The position numbers and the translations under genes are program-made. Under the pieces are notes generated by a model. That model ran no database searches, was not told where the DNA came from, and worked only from the letters and a program-made list of their open reading frames with translations. From Zunongwangia pacifica (GTDB taxonomy: Bacteria > Bacteroidota > Bacteroidia > Flavobacteriales > Flavobacteriaceae): a stretch of 64,000 bases of DNA. Below, piece after piece: positions 1 through 9,318 of the stretch (within the stretch, counting starts at the first letter, position 1; each line of letters opens with the position of its first letter). The DNA is taken from contig NZ_JAKHSK010000004.1 of NCBI RefSeq assembly GCF_023499215.1, positions 62,001-126,000 on the forward strand, read 5' to 3'.

Positions 1-434
1 GTTCCGCGTTTATCACTACCAATAATCAGTAAATCTTCGCCTATTTTTTTAATGGTATGGGCTTCCCATTTTCCCCTGATTTTAGAAACGTCGATGTTTG
101 TATGCTGAATAAGACTATCGATCATTTTATTTTTACCCAGAGTTCCAATGATTACATTGCCATTTTTATTGACTTCGGAACGTAATTTGGGTAATTTTCC
201 AGTAACGCGTTCAATATCTTTTTGAAGGTTTTTCGCCGCAATGGCAACTCCTTCAAAATCTGAAGCATCTAATACTAATTCCGCTGTTTTATTAGTGGTT
301 ACTAAACCAAAACTACCCTCCGCCGATGTATGGGAAACCATAGTTTTTTGCCCATACGTTACACAACTTAATAGTATGCAAAGCGCTGAAAATAGATAGC
401 TGCTATTTTTCACTGAATTTGATAACTGAATCAT
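1..434 (-). CDS. GH115 family alpha-glucuronidase, N-terminal part (cut by the window edge)
   Basis: My own translation of the minus strand gives an open frame running off the left edge. It starts with a signal peptide (SALCILLSC...YGQ) and continues with hallmarks of the GH115 N-terminal domain: LVLDASDFEGVAIAAKNL, VIIGTLGKNKMID and IRGKWEA, ending in the IIGSDKRG motif. GH115 enzymes remove (4-O-methyl)glucuronic acid from internal and terminal xylose residues of glucuronoxylan, unlike GH67, which acts on ends. The start is ambiguous: ATG at 434 overlaps the xylanase gene by 32 bases, whereas GTG at 413 gives a more typical signal peptide beginning with Lys. Translational coupling to the GH10 gene is likely. 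About 140 residues of a protein usually above 800 are visible. Confidence 0.85.
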   Translation of the reverse strand, partial: MIQLSNSVKNSSYLFSALCILLSCVTYGQKTMVSHTSAEGSFGLVTTNKTAELVLDASDFEGVAIAAKNLQKDIERVTGKLPKLRSEVNKNGNVIIGTLGKNKMIDSLIQHTNIDVSKIRGKWEAHTIKKIGEDLLIIGSDKRG

Positions 435-1527
435 AAACTTGTTTTCTTTGGTAGTTTTTGTCAAATAATAACGGATAGTTTTTTCGGCCTTCCACGGGAT
501 AGTGATCTAACCAGGAATAGCGGTCGGCAATATTCCAAAAAGTGATCCCCGTAAGTTCATCGCGATAGTCTCTAAACACTTTAAAGAATTTTTGATAAGC
601 TTCTATTTGGGCAAGTTTGCGCTCTTCGGTAAACTCGTCTGATTCGTTCGGGCGTCGTTCCCGTTGTTCTTTTTCCCATTTATAAAGCGAAACATCCAGT
701 TCGGTAATCTGTACATCCAAACCTGTCGCGGTATACATTTTTAAAGCCTGTCTTAATTCTTCTTCACTTGGGCTAAAAACAGACCAGTGCCCCTGTATTC
801 CAATTCCGTTTATAGGTGCACCTTCTGCCTTTAATTTATCGACAAGTTTTAAAACACGATCTCTTTTTTCTGGAATAATAATATTATAATCATTATAAAA
901 TAACTTGGCATCGGGATCTGCTTCGTGAGCAAATTCAAATGCTTTAGTGAGAAAATCGTCACCAATAATTTCAAGCCATTTTGAGTTTCTTAGAAAATTA
1001 TCAGGATTATCGTCGATAGCTTCATTTACAACATCCCAGGCATAAATTTTTCCTTTGTATCGACCCACGACCGAGTCGATATGGGCTTTCATTCGCTCTA
1101 GCAAAATTTCTCTACTTACATCGTTACCGTTGTCGTCTTTAAAAATCCAGTCTCCGGTTTGTTGATGCCAAACCAGCGCGTGCCCACGTACTTTAAGCCC
1201 GTTTTCCTGTGCGAATGCCACTATTTTATCGGCCGGAGCCCAGTTAAACTCGTTTTCTTTAGGATGAATAACTCCCATTTTCATTACGTTTTCTGGCGTA
1301 AGACTGTTGTATTCCGCTAAAATTAATTCTTTCGACTTTCCTTCAAGCGAAGCTGGGGAAACAGCAACACCCATAGGGAAATCTTTTGCAAAATAATCCT
1401 TGAGCCCTTTTTCCTGTTTGGGTTCTTCTTTTAAAGAAGTATCTTTTGTTTTCTGCTGATCTTTACAAGAAATGATACCAAAAAGCATCAATATCAAAAG
1501 ATAGTGAAATTGTTTTACGTGTTTCAT
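403..1527 (-). CDS. GH10 endo-1,4-beta-xylanase, lipoprotein
   Basis: This 374-residue protein has a lipoprotein signal (GIISC, lipidated Cys21), a short charged linker and one GH10 barrel from about residue 45 to the end. Family signatures are visible: GHALVWHQQTGDW at 115-127, WDVVNEA with the acid/base Glu169, and ITELDV with the nucleophile Glu276. GH10 enzymes cut the xylan backbone with retention and tolerate substituted xylose, leaving aldouronic acids with the uronic acid on the terminal xylose, the preferred substrate of the neighbouring GH67. No carbohydrate-binding module is present, so it is a minimal cell-attached enzyme. It lies between the SDR gene and the GH115 gene on the same strand, probably in one operon starting near 4522. 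Confidence 0.96.
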   Translation of the reverse strand: MKHVKQFHYLLILMLFGIISCKDQQKTKDTSLKEEPKQEKGLKDYFAKDFPMGVAVSPASLEGKSKELILAEYNSLTPENVMKMGVIHPKENEFNWAPADKIVAFAQENGLKVRGHALVWHQQTGDWIFKDDNGNDVSREILLERMKAHIDSVVGRYKGKIYAWDVVNEAIDDNPDNFLRNSKWLEIIGDDFLTKAFEFAHEADPDAKLFYNDYNIIIPEKRDRVLKLVDKLKAEGAPINGIGIQGHWSVFSPSEEELRQALKMYTATGLDVQITELDVSLYKWEKEQRERRPNESDEFTEERKLAQIEAYQKFFKVFRDYRDELTGITFWNIADRYSWLDHYPVEGRKNYPLLFDKNYQRKQVYDSVIKFSEK

Positions 1528-1616
1528 TTTTATTCTTTATTAAAGCCAGGTTCGATTCCGGTTCAGTACGCTATAATCCATGTTCAAAACCCTGCAACCT
1601 GACTTATTTTTACTTT

Positions 1617-2360
1617 TTAAAATCCAATAGAATTACCACCATCGATCGGTAGCACCGTTCCTGTGGTGAATTTTGAAAGATCTGTAGCATAATAAAAAAC
1701 AGCATCACCAATATCTGCCGGCTCCCCTAATTTACCCATTGGGGTTCTTCCCAGTACCTTGTTTTTACGTTCAGGATCGCTATCTAAAGCTTTGCTGGAC
1801 ATATTTGTTTTAATAAATCCAGGAGCTACACAATTTACCCGTATCCCAAATTTGGCCAGGTCTACGGCCATAGCTCTGGTCATTCCTTCTACCGCCGTTT
1901 TACTGGCAGAATAGGCAATAACATGGGGAATCCCATATTGAGCGGCCATAGAACTGATGTTGATGATACTCCCTTTGCCGTGTTCTTTCATCACTTTGGC
2001 AACTTCCCTGCTTATCGCAAAAACGCTGGTCACATTGGTATGCAGTATTTTCTGAAATTCCTCATTTTCGACTTCCAGAAACTCTTTTTTCATGTTGATC
2101 CCGGCATTATTTACCAGAATATCAATTTTACCGGCTTCTTTAGCAATTTCTGTGATGGCAGCGGGAATCTTATCCAATTTGGTTAAATCTAAAATAAAGG
2201 GCTTTGCGTTTTTGCCAATCTCTTCACAGGCTTTTAGAGTTTTTTCGTTATTTCGGCCAATCACGTAGGTCGTAATTCCTTCATCACAAAGTTTTTTCGC
2301 GGTTGCAAATCCTAATCCGGCATTTCCACCGGTTACTATGGCTGTTAAATTTGAGTTCAT
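1617..2360 (-). CDS. SDR family NAD(P)-dependent oxidoreductase (sugar-acid dehydrogenase-like)
   Basis: This is a classical short-chain dehydrogenase of 247 residues. The nucleotide-binding TGGNAGLG lies near the N-terminus, then NNAG, the catalytic Ser in ISSMAA, and the YSASK Tyr/Lys pair. A longer reading begins at a TTG at 2378 but overlaps the GH67 stop; the ATG at 2360, 8 bases after that stop, is preferred. Its overall look is that of gluconate 5-dehydrogenase/KduD-type enzymes. Between the GH67 and GH10 genes it may handle a glucuronate-derived keto acid, perhaps as fructuronate reductase or KduD-like enzyme, but the substrate cannot be read from sequence. A different SDR next to uxuA (53315) is the better mannonate oxidoreductase candidate. 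Confidence 0.85.
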   Translation of the reverse strand: MNSNLTAIVTGGNAGLGFATAKKLCDEGITTYVIGRNNEKTLKACEEIGKNAKPFILDLTKLDKIPAAITEIAKEAGKIDILVNNAGINMKKEFLEVENEEFQKILHTNVTSVFAISREVAKVMKEHGKGSIINISSMAAQYGIPHVIAYSASKTAVEGMTRAMAVDLAKFGIRVNCVAPGFIKTNMSSKALDSDPERKNKVLGRTPMGKLGEPADIGDAVFYYATDLSKFTTGTVLPIDGGNSIGF

Positions 2361-2368
2361 ATAATTTT

Positions 2369-4522
2369 TTAATTCCAAGAAGGGCTTATGCCGGGAGCAT
2401 AAGGCAGCTTCAATGATTTATAATCGTTTAGGTCTTTGGTCATTTCAGGAATAAAATCTGGGAAATCCATGTTAGAAAACTGCTGAAAATAAAGCAGGCA
2501 GGCATTACGCCATTGCTTGGCTTCTTTCAACTGGATGTTTAAAAGCATGTTTGTTTTTTCAAAAACCTGCGGATTTACATATTCCTGCATTTTTTGCCAG
2601 GTTTTTTGCATGTCTTCCACCTGTTCCACTCCTTTTTGATAATGCGCTGCGATTTCGTACCAAAGTGTTTCTCCACTTTTCATTTTGTAATCCCAGGGTA
2701 AATGATGGAACCAAAGCAAATACTTATCTGGTGTGGTGGCGGGATCGCTATATTTTTTCTGAATTTCAGGAGCGTATTGCGCTAAGGCATTGCTTCCGCT
2801 AGAAGTCCTGTCGAATCCAATGCCGTTTGCATCAGCTTTATGATAATAAACCGATGTCCAGTCGGGTCTTGGCATATCTTTAACCCAAGGGCCAGGGCCC
2901 TGATGATGTCCTGCTGCCATAATGTGATGTAAACCAAGTGGCGTCATATAATTAACCACCGCTTCTCTGGATTCGAGCAATAATTTGGTCATGGGATCAA
3001 CAAAATTGCTATTATTCGTAAAGGTCATTTTTAGCCAGTCTTTCGCGATGGTTTCAGCACTGGTTTCCGGATCCCATGCCAGTCTGCCAAAGCCATACCA
3101 ATTGGCTTGTCCAAAAGGATGACCTGTCCAGTTTTTGGCCGTACCTATATTGGCTACACCGGCCATTCCCGTAAGCTTTTTAGTGCTTAATTGCCCGTCG
3201 ATTATTTTGGCTACGGTGCTGCCTTTGCCTTGTGTATAGGTGTCTTCTTCTAAAACTTCTTCAAAAAGTTGAGGTAGAAATACCAAATGTGACATGCCAC
3301 CAAGATATTCCTGGGTGATCTGAAATTCCATCATTAAAGGCGTATTGGGCATTGCACCGAATAAAGGATGAAAAGGTTCTCGTGGCTGAAAATCGATCGC
3401 GCCATTTTTTACCTGCACCAATACATTGTCTTTAAATTTTCCGTCAAAAGGTTTAAATTCAGAATAGGCTTGTTTTGCGCGGTCTTCTGGTTTTTCTTCA
3501 GAATATACAAAAGCACGCCACATGATAATTCCGTCGTAAGGAGCAACCGCTTCCGCAAGCATGTTTGCACCGTCTACATGAGATCTTCCATAATTATTTG
3601 GACCTGGCTGTCCTTCAGAATTTGCCTTCACTAAGAAACCTCCAAAATCGGGAATTTCAGCATAAATTTCTTTAGCTTTATTTTTCCACCATTGCCTAAC
3701 ATCAGCATTAAGCGGATCTGCTGTTTCTAAATCATCGGTTTCTATGGGAGCCGAAAATCGCGCGGTAAGATAAACCTGAATGCCATAAGGTCTAAAAACA
3801 TCGGCTAAAGCTTTTAGTTTTTGGATATATCTGGGGCTTAGCACCAAAGCATTAGAGTTTACATTGGTAAGCACGGTACCATTAATACCTATAGATGCAT
3901 TGGCCCTGGCATAATCGATGTATTCCTGCTTAATCAATTCTGGTAATAAATACCAATCCCAAATCGAGAATCCGGCATAACCACGTTCTACGCTTCGGTC
4001 CAGGTTATCCCAGTGATTTAATAGCCTTTTTTGAATTTTAGGCGAATCATATATTGCTATTTCAGATAGATCATTGCGCAACTGTATTTGTTTAATGAAA
4101 TTGAAAACGCCGTACAATAATCCTTTTTCAGTTTTCGCTGAAATAATGATTTTTGAGTTCTTTTTTTCTGGGATATGCTGAATAAGATACCCCTCATCAT
4201 TAATTTTAGAAATTTCTGGTAACTTTTGTTTGATTGAAGGATCAAGCTTGTCTAGTGTTGTGATGATAAGATTCGGTGTTTTGGCATCGAATTTTGGCTC
4301 AATATCCAATAAGCCTTTAAAGGATTTTTTGATTTCTTCCTCGATAACCGTTCCAGTAGGCGAATTAAGGTCTAAAAAAACATTAGAAATTGTATTTTTA
4401 TAAGAGTTAAGAACGTTTTGCTCTTCAATCTTATCATATTGCAGCCATAAATCATAAGGATTCTGACTAAAAGAAAGGGAGTTAATAGCTAGTACTACTA
4501 CGGCAATTATATATTTTTTCAT
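2369..4522 (-). CDS. aguA: GH67 alpha-glucuronidase
   Basis: This 717-residue protein begins with a signal peptide cleaved after about residue 19 (LSFSQ). GH67 enzymes release (4-O-methyl)glucuronic acid from the non-reducing end of aldouronic acids made by GH10 xylanases. The three catalytic acids known from Cellvibrio GH67 fall in recognisable motifs: Glu in VKANSEGQPGP (acid), Asp in IDFQPREP and Glu in EFQITQEYLG (base pair). The N-terminal domain (about 20-150) and central barrel are complete, and the length matches the family. It is the first gene of the minus-strand run GH67-SDR-GH10-GH115 and is divergent from the GH3 gene. The shared control region has one perfect and one degenerate copy of the LacI-type operator. 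Confidence 0.96.
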   Translation of the reverse strand: MKKYIIAVVVLAINSLSFSQNPYDLWLQYDKIEEQNVLNSYKNTISNVFLDLNSPTGTVIEEEIKKSFKGLLDIEPKFDAKTPNLIITTLDKLDPSIKQKLPEISKINDEGYLIQHIPEKKNSKIIISAKTEKGLLYGVFNFIKQIQLRNDLSEIAIYDSPKIQKRLLNHWDNLDRSVERGYAGFSIWDWYLLPELIKQEYIDYARANASIGINGTVLTNVNSNALVLSPRYIQKLKALADVFRPYGIQVYLTARFSAPIETDDLETADPLNADVRQWWKNKAKEIYAEIPDFGGFLVKANSEGQPGPNNYGRSHVDGANMLAEAVAPYDGIIMWRAFVYSEEKPEDRAKQAYSEFKPFDGKFKDNVLVQVKNGAIDFQPREPFHPLFGAMPNTPLMMEFQITQEYLGGMSHLVFLPQLFEEVLEEDTYTQGKGSTVAKIIDGQLSTKKLTGMAGVANIGTAKNWTGHPFGQANWYGFGRLAWDPETSAETIAKDWLKMTFTNNSNFVDPMTKLLLESREAVVNYMTPLGLHHIMAAGHHQGPGPWVKDMPRPDWTSVYYHKADANGIGFDRTSSGSNALAQYAPEIQKKYSDPATTPDKYLLWFHHLPWDYKMKSGETLWYEIAAHYQKGVEQVEDMQKTWQKMQEYVNPQVFEKTNMLLNIQLKEAKQWRNACLLYFQQFSNMDFPDFIPEMTKDLNDYKSLKLPYAPGISPSWN

Positions 4523-4546
4523 TTCGGATACGTTGATTTAACTAAA

Positions 4547-4558
4547 CAAACGATTGCG
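4547..4558. promoter_or_regulatory. Degenerate copy of the LacI-type operator upstream of the GH67 gene
   Basis: ACAAACGATTGC matches 10 of 12 positions of the operator at 12273-12284. It lies about 25 bases upstream of the GH67 start codon, so a bound repressor would probably block early elongation or the leader. Assignment rests only on similarity to the two better copies. Confidence 0.45.
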
Positions 4559-4602
4559 GACTGAAAATTATATAAAAAAAGAGTGTAAACAAAATAATTT
4601 AC

Positions 4603-4614
4603 GCAATCGGTTGC
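4603..4614. promoter_or_regulatory. LacI-family operator overlapping the GH3 promoter
   Basis: GCAATCGGTTGC is the exact reverse complement of the site in front of the LacI gene (12273-12284). Its TTG (4611-4613) is placed 20 bases before TTTATTTG (4634-4641), so the operator would form the -33 element of the GH3-uxaC-TRAP promoter. A near-palindrome with a central CG is typical of LacI-family operators. Confidence 0.7.
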
Positions 4615-4697
4615 TTTTAATTTGATTTTATGTTTTATTTGTTAACTCACGCCTATAATTGGTTTATGTTAAAATTAACCTGTAAATATTATTAATA

Positions 4698-6905
4698 ATG
4701 AAAAAATATAGCCAGAAGCTTGCTTTCCTGTTGGTAGTGATGCTATCAGCAGTAATGAATGCTCAGGAAACCAAAATTGATAAATCTGAACTCGATTTTT
4801 ATAATACCGATTTATCTATGGACGAACGTATAGATGATCTAATAAGTCGGCTTACTTTAGAAGAGAAAGCACAGCAAATGCTCAATGCCAGTCCTGCCAT
4901 TGATAGATTAGGAATTCCTGCTTATGATTGGTGGAATGAAGCTTTACATGGTCTGGGAAGATCTGGGGTAGCCACTGTTTTTCCACAGGCAATTGGTATG
5001 GGTGCCACTTTTGATGATGCTCTAATTTTAAAAGTAGCAACCGCCGTTTCAGATGAAGCAAGGGCTAATTTTAATAATGCGATAAAGCATGGCTATCATA
5101 GAAAATATGGCGGATTAACATTTTGGACGCCAAACGTGAATATATTTAGAGATCCACGTTGGGGTAGAGGTCAGGAAACTTATGGAGAAGATCCTTATTT
5201 AACTTCTAAATTAGGAGAAGCTTTTGTAAAAGGTTTACAGGGAGATAATGATAAATATCTAAAAACAGCTGCGGCGGCAAAACATTATGCCGTACATAGC
5301 GGTCCAGAAAAATTAAGACATGAATTTAATGCAGATGTAAGTGAAAAAGATCTTTGGGAAACTTACTTGCCGGCTTTTAAAACCTTAGTGGATGCCCATG
5401 TAGAAACCATAATGTGTGCTTATAATAGCACCAACGGCGAGCCTTGTTGTGCAAATAATCGTCTTATAAATGATATTCTTAGGGATAAATGGGGTTTTAA
5501 TGGCCATGTAGTAAGTGATTGCTGGGCATTGCAGGATTTTGTAAGTGGTCACGATATTGTAGAATCACCAGAAGCTGCCGCTGCTTTAGCCGTAGAGGTA
5601 GGAGTAGAATTGAATTGCGGTGATACCTATAATTTTTTGGCGAAAGCGGTAGAAGATGGTTTGGTTTCAGAAGAATTGGTGAATAAGCGTTTGCATAAAT
5701 TATTAGAAACCCGATTTAAATTAGGTTTGTTCGATCCTGAAGAAAGCAATCCTTATAATAAAATTGGTGTTGAGGTGATGAACAGTGACGAACATAGAGC
5801 ATTGGCCAGGGAAACCGCTAGAAAATCGGTTGTTCTTCTTAAGAATGATGGCGTTCTTCCGTTAAAAAATAATCTTTCCAAATACTTTATAACCGGGCCA
5901 AATGCAACAAATATCGAGGTGTTGTTAGGGAATTATCACGGGGTAAATCCAGATATGGTAACTGTTTTAGAAGGTATCGCAAAAGCTATAAAGCCAGAAA
6001 GTCAGTTACAATACAGGATGGGAACACGACTTAATCTTCCCAATGAAAATCCACAGGATTGGGCTTCGCCAAATGCAGGAAATAGCGATGCTACGTTTGT
6101 GGTGATGGGAATTTCTGGACTTTTAGAAGGTGAAGAAGGAGAGTCTATTGCTTCCCCGACTTTTGGTGACCGTATGGATTATAATTTGCCACAAAATCAA
6201 GTCGATTATTTACAAAAAGTAAGCGAAGCTGCAGAAGATCGTCCGGTAATTGCCATTGTAACCGGTGGTAGCCCGATGAATTTGACCGAAGTTCATAAGC
6301 TAGCCGATGCCGTTTTACTGGTTTGGTATCCCGGCGAAGAAGGGGGAAACGCCATTGCCGATATTATTTTTGGAAAGCATTCGCCTTCAGGAAGATTACC
6401 AATTACCTTCCCGATGCATATTGAAGATCTTCCAGCGTATGAAGATTATACGATGGAAGGCCGAACCTATAAATACATGGATAAAGCACCAATGTATCCT
6501 TTTGGTTATGGATTAAGTTATACCGATTTTGAGTATTCTGAAATCAAATTATCGAAGGATAAGATGAAGAAAAAAGAATCGGCAGAAGCTCATATTACGG
6601 TAACAAATACCGGTGATTTTGATGCCGATGAAGTAGTACAGGTGTATGTAAAAGATATAAAAGCTTCTTCAAGGGTACCCAACTACAAATTAGTGGCTTT
6701 TAAAAATATTCATCTTAATAAAGGCGATAAAAAGGAATTGGAGTTTACCATCACTCCTGAAATGTTGAGTTTTATAGATGACAACGGAAAAGAAAAACTG
6801 GAAAAAGGAGCTTTTGAAATTTATATAGGAGGCAGTAGTCCGCTAAAGAGAAATGAAGAATTAGGGAAAAAAGCCCTTAAAAAGATCCAATTTCAGCTAA
6901 AATAA
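4698..6905 (+). CDS. GH3 beta-xylosidase/beta-glucosidase
   Basis: This 735-residue enzyme has a signal peptide (MLSAVMNAQ) and is probably periplasmic. The GH3 N-domain shows GRGQETYGEDPYLTS and KHYAVHSGPE, and VVSDCWA with nucleophile Asp274. The GH3 C-domain follows (about 390-600, with ITFPMHIEDLPAY), then a fibronectin-like C-terminal domain ending near 730. The pattern KHYAVHSGPE..RHEF, followed by VSEKDLWETYLPAF, is typical of the xylosidase branch, which fits the glucuronoxylan context; beta-glucosidase activity cannot be excluded. It is the first gene of a plus-strand operon with uxaC 4 bases downstream and the TRAP genes behind, controlled by the operator at 4603. Confidence 0.93.
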   Translation: MKKYSQKLAFLLVVMLSAVMNAQETKIDKSELDFYNTDLSMDERIDDLISRLTLEEKAQQMLNASPAIDRLGIPAYDWWNEALHGLGRSGVATVFPQAIGMGATFDDALILKVATAVSDEARANFNNAIKHGYHRKYGGLTFWTPNVNIFRDPRWGRGQETYGEDPYLTSKLGEAFVKGLQGDNDKYLKTAAAAKHYAVHSGPEKLRHEFNADVSEKDLWETYLPAFKTLVDAHVETIMCAYNSTNGEPCCANNRLINDILRDKWGFNGHVVSDCWALQDFVSGHDIVESPEAAAALAVEVGVELNCGDTYNFLAKAVEDGLVSEELVNKRLHKLLETRFKLGLFDPEESNPYNKIGVEVMNSDEHRALARETARKSVVLLKNDGVLPLKNNLSKYFITGPNATNIEVLLGNYHGVNPDMVTVLEGIAKAIKPESQLQYRMGTRLNLPNENPQDWASPNAGNSDATFVVMGISGLLEGEEGESIASPTFGDRMDYNLPQNQVDYLQKVSEAAEDRPVIAIVTGGSPMNLTEVHKLADAVLLVWYPGEEGGNAIADIIFGKHSPSGRLPITFPMHIEDLPAYEDYTMEGRTYKYMDKAPMYPFGYGLSYTDFEYSEIKLSKDKMKKKESAEAHITVTNTGDFDADEVVQVYVKDIKASSRVPNYKLVAFKNIHLNKGDKKELEFTITPEMLSFIDDNGKEKLEKGAFEIYIGGSSPLKRNEELGKKALKKIQFQLK

Positions 6906-6909
6906 GAAA

Positions 6910-8307
6910 ATGAAAAGTTTTATCACCGATACTTTTTTGTTGGAAAACAAGTATGCTGAAGAATTATACCATCAGTACGCCAAAAACCAACCCATTATCG
7001 ATTACCATAACCACCTGCCACCCGCGCAAATCGCTGCCAATACCCAATTCGAAAATATCTCGAAAGTATGGCTTAATGGCGACCATTACAAATGGCGGGC
7101 AATGCGAGCGCTAGGCGTCAACGAAAAATACATTACCGGTAATGCCAGCGACAAAGAAAAATTTGAAGCCTGGGGAAAAACCGTTCCCCATACACTGCGG
7201 AATCCTTTGTATCACTGGACGCATTTAGAATTAAAACGCTATTTTGGGATCGATGAATTGCTGAATGAAAATAACGCAGCTGCCATTTATGAAAACATCA
7301 ATGCCCAATTACAGCAAAAAGAAAATTCCTGTAGAGGATTGCTGAAGCAGATGAATGTGGAAACCCTTTGTACCACCGAAGATCCCACCGATACCCTGGA
7401 ACACCACCAGGCGATGGCAAAAGAAAACTTTGGTATTAAAGTCAGTACCGCCTTTCGTCCCGATAAATCCATTTTAATTGATGCCCAAGGTTATACCGAT
7501 TATTTAAAAGAACTCGGCAAAACTGCCAATATCGATATTCAGAGCTTTCAGGATCTAAAAGACGCCTTGCTCAACCGCATCGAATATTTTGATAAAAACG
7601 GCTGTAAACTGTGCGATCACGGATTAAATGCAATGTCTTTTGCTGAATTTACCGAAGCCGAGATCAATGCCATCTTTAAAAACAAGCTTTCCGGCAAGGA
7701 AATTTCAGCCATAGAAGCCGAAAAATTCAAAACCGCCACTTTGCTGTTTTTAAGTGAAACCTACCATCAATTCGGTTGGGTACAACAATTCCATTTAGGC
7801 GCCCTTCGGAATAACAACAAACGGATGTTGACACAATTAGGTCCCGATACCGGATGGGATTCCATAGGCGATTACAGTCAAGCCGAAAAATTGTCCCGAT
7901 TTTTAAATACCTTAGACGGAAAAGACAAACTGACCAAAACCATTTTGTACAACCTGAATCCTGCCGATAACGAAGTATTCGCCACAATGATTGGTAACTT
8001 TAACGACGGCAGCGTAAAAGGAAAAGTACAATGGGGATCTGGTTGGTGGTTTTTAGACCAGAAGGACGGAATGGAAAAACAGATGAACACCTTATCGAAT
8101 ATGGGCTTGATTAGTTGTTTTATAGGAATGCTCACCGATTCCAGAAGTTTCCTTTCATTCCCACGTCACGAATATTTTAGAAGAGTGTTATGTAACCTCT
8201 TCGGTAAAGAAATGGCTTCCGGGGAATTACCCCAGGATATGGATTTGGTAGGCAGTACCATCGCTAATATTTGCTACGGAAACGCCAAAGATTATTTCAA
8301 CTTTTAG
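6910..8307 (+). CDS. uxaC: Glucuronate (uronate) isomerase
   Basis: This 465-residue protein matches UxaC throughout. It has the amidohydrolase-like metal motif DYHNHLPP (His33, His35), the CTTEDPTD motif, TAFRPDK, and the C-terminal GSGWWFLD followed by SRSFLSFPRHEYFRR. It converts D-glucuronate to D-fructuronate in the cytoplasm, the first step after GH67/GH115 release the acid and a transporter imports it. The gene follows the GH3 stop by 4 bases and is followed by the TRAP genes, so hydrolysis, isomerisation and uptake appear co-expressed. Later steps are encoded about 44 kb away by uxuA and uxuB. Local codon use looks somewhat more GC-rich than in the GH3 gene. Confidence 0.97.
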   Translation: MKSFITDTFLLENKYAEELYHQYAKNQPIIDYHNHLPPAQIAANTQFENISKVWLNGDHYKWRAMRALGVNEKYITGNASDKEKFEAWGKTVPHTLRNPLYHWTHLELKRYFGIDELLNENNAAAIYENINAQLQQKENSCRGLLKQMNVETLCTTEDPTDTLEHHQAMAKENFGIKVSTAFRPDKSILIDAQGYTDYLKELGKTANIDIQSFQDLKDALLNRIEYFDKNGCKLCDHGLNAMSFAEFTEAEINAIFKNKLSGKEISAIEAEKFKTATLLFLSETYHQFGWVQQFHLGALRNNNKRMLTQLGPDTGWDSIGDYSQAEKLSRFLNTLDGKDKLTKTILYNLNPADNEVFATMIGNFNDGSVKGKVQWGSGWWFLDQKDGMEKQMNTLSNMGLISCFIGMLTDSRSFLSFPRHEYFRRVLCNLFGKEMASGELPQDMDLVGSTIANICYGNAKDYFNF

Positions 8308-8340
8308 AGATGAAAGTTATAAAGCGAAATCATTACAATT

Positions 8341-9318
8341 ATGATTAAACGATTGTTTTTTGTTTTTGGATGCTTGTTCATACTGGGATGCAATGTAAAT
8401 TCTTCAGTAAAAGAATTAAAGCTGGCGCATAGCCTTAGCAATAATCATCCGGTGCATGAAGCAATGCAGTATTTTGCAAAAAGGGTAGCTTTACATTCTG
8501 ACGGGAAAATGAAGATAAAGATTTATCCCAGTAGTCAGTTAGGATCAGAGCGTGAATGTTTAGAATTACTGCAATTAGGCAGTCTTGCCATGACCAAAGT
8601 TTCTTCTGCAGTAATGGAAAATTTTTCGCCAAAACTGAAGGTTTTTGGATATCCTTATTTATTTGAGTCTAAAGAACAGCGTTATGCCTTATACGATAGT
8701 GATTTAGGAAAAGAACTTTTGGCTGATGGGGAAAATTACTGGTTGCATGGATTAACTTATTTTGATGCTGGTAGCCGTAGTTTTTATACCAAGGATACGC
8801 CAATTACAAAACCTTCAGATTTAAAAGGATTAAAGGTAAGGGTAATGCAAAGTCCTACCGCGATTAAGTTGGTTAGTGCCTTAGGAGGTTCGCCAACGCC
8901 GGTTTCTTGGGGAGAACTTTATACTGCTTTACAGCAGGGTGTTGTTGATGCTGCCGAAAATAATTTACCAAGCTTTTATTCGTCCAAGCATTATGAGATT
9001 TGTAAAAATTTATGCCTGGATGAACATAGTTCTTTACCGGATATTTTGGTGATGAGTTCGATTATTTATTCAGAATTGTCTGAAGAAGAAAAACAAATAC
9101 TTAAAATTAGTGCGCAGGAAGCAGCGGTTGAACAACGGAAATTATGGGAAAAGGCTGAAAAAGAGTCATTAGAAGCAATAACAAAGGCTGGGGTAAATGT
9201 GACACAACCAGATATTGAAGTTTTTAAAAAAGAAAGCGCACAGATTATTACCGATTTAAAGTCTGAAAATCCAGAATTATATCATTTAATACAGGAGATA
9301 AAAGCGATACAACCATGA
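8341..9318 (+). CDS. TRAP transporter substrate-binding lipoprotein (DctP family)
   Basis: This 325-residue DctP-type binding protein has a lipobox (FILGC, Cys17); most Gram-negative DctP proteins are soluble, so an anchored form is notable. Family features are LAHSLSNNHPVHEAMQYF at the N-terminus, YPSSQLGSERECLELLQLG, and LKGLKVRVMQSPT with the conserved Arg that binds the ligand carboxylate, then WGELYTALQQGVVDAAENN. Its stop overlaps the next gene by 4 bases. Between uxaC and a xylan regulator, the likely ligand is glucuronate, 4-O-methylglucuronate or a short aldouronic acid (inference). Confidence 0.94.
   Translation: MIKRLFFVFGCLFILGCNVNSSVKELKLAHSLSNNHPVHEAMQYFAKRVALHSDGKMKIKIYPSSQLGSERECLELLQLGSLAMTKVSSAVMENFSPKLKVFGYPYLFESKEQRYALYDSDLGKELLADGENYWLHGLTYFDAGSRSFYTKDTPITKPSDLKGLKVRVMQSPTAIKLVSALGGSPTPVSWGELYTALQQGVVDAAENNLPSFYSSKHYEICKNLCLDEHSSLPDILVMSSIIYSELSEEEKQILKISAQEAAVEQRKLWEKAEKESLEAITKAGVNVTQPDIEVFKKESAQIITDLKSENPELYHLIQEIKAIQP

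Noticed and set aside
1546-1562. GGTTCGATTCC, resembling a tRNA T-loop
   Set aside because: The flanking bases do not form a 5-bp T stem, and no D or anticodon arms or acceptor stem fit; the upstream sequence is xylanase coding DNA.
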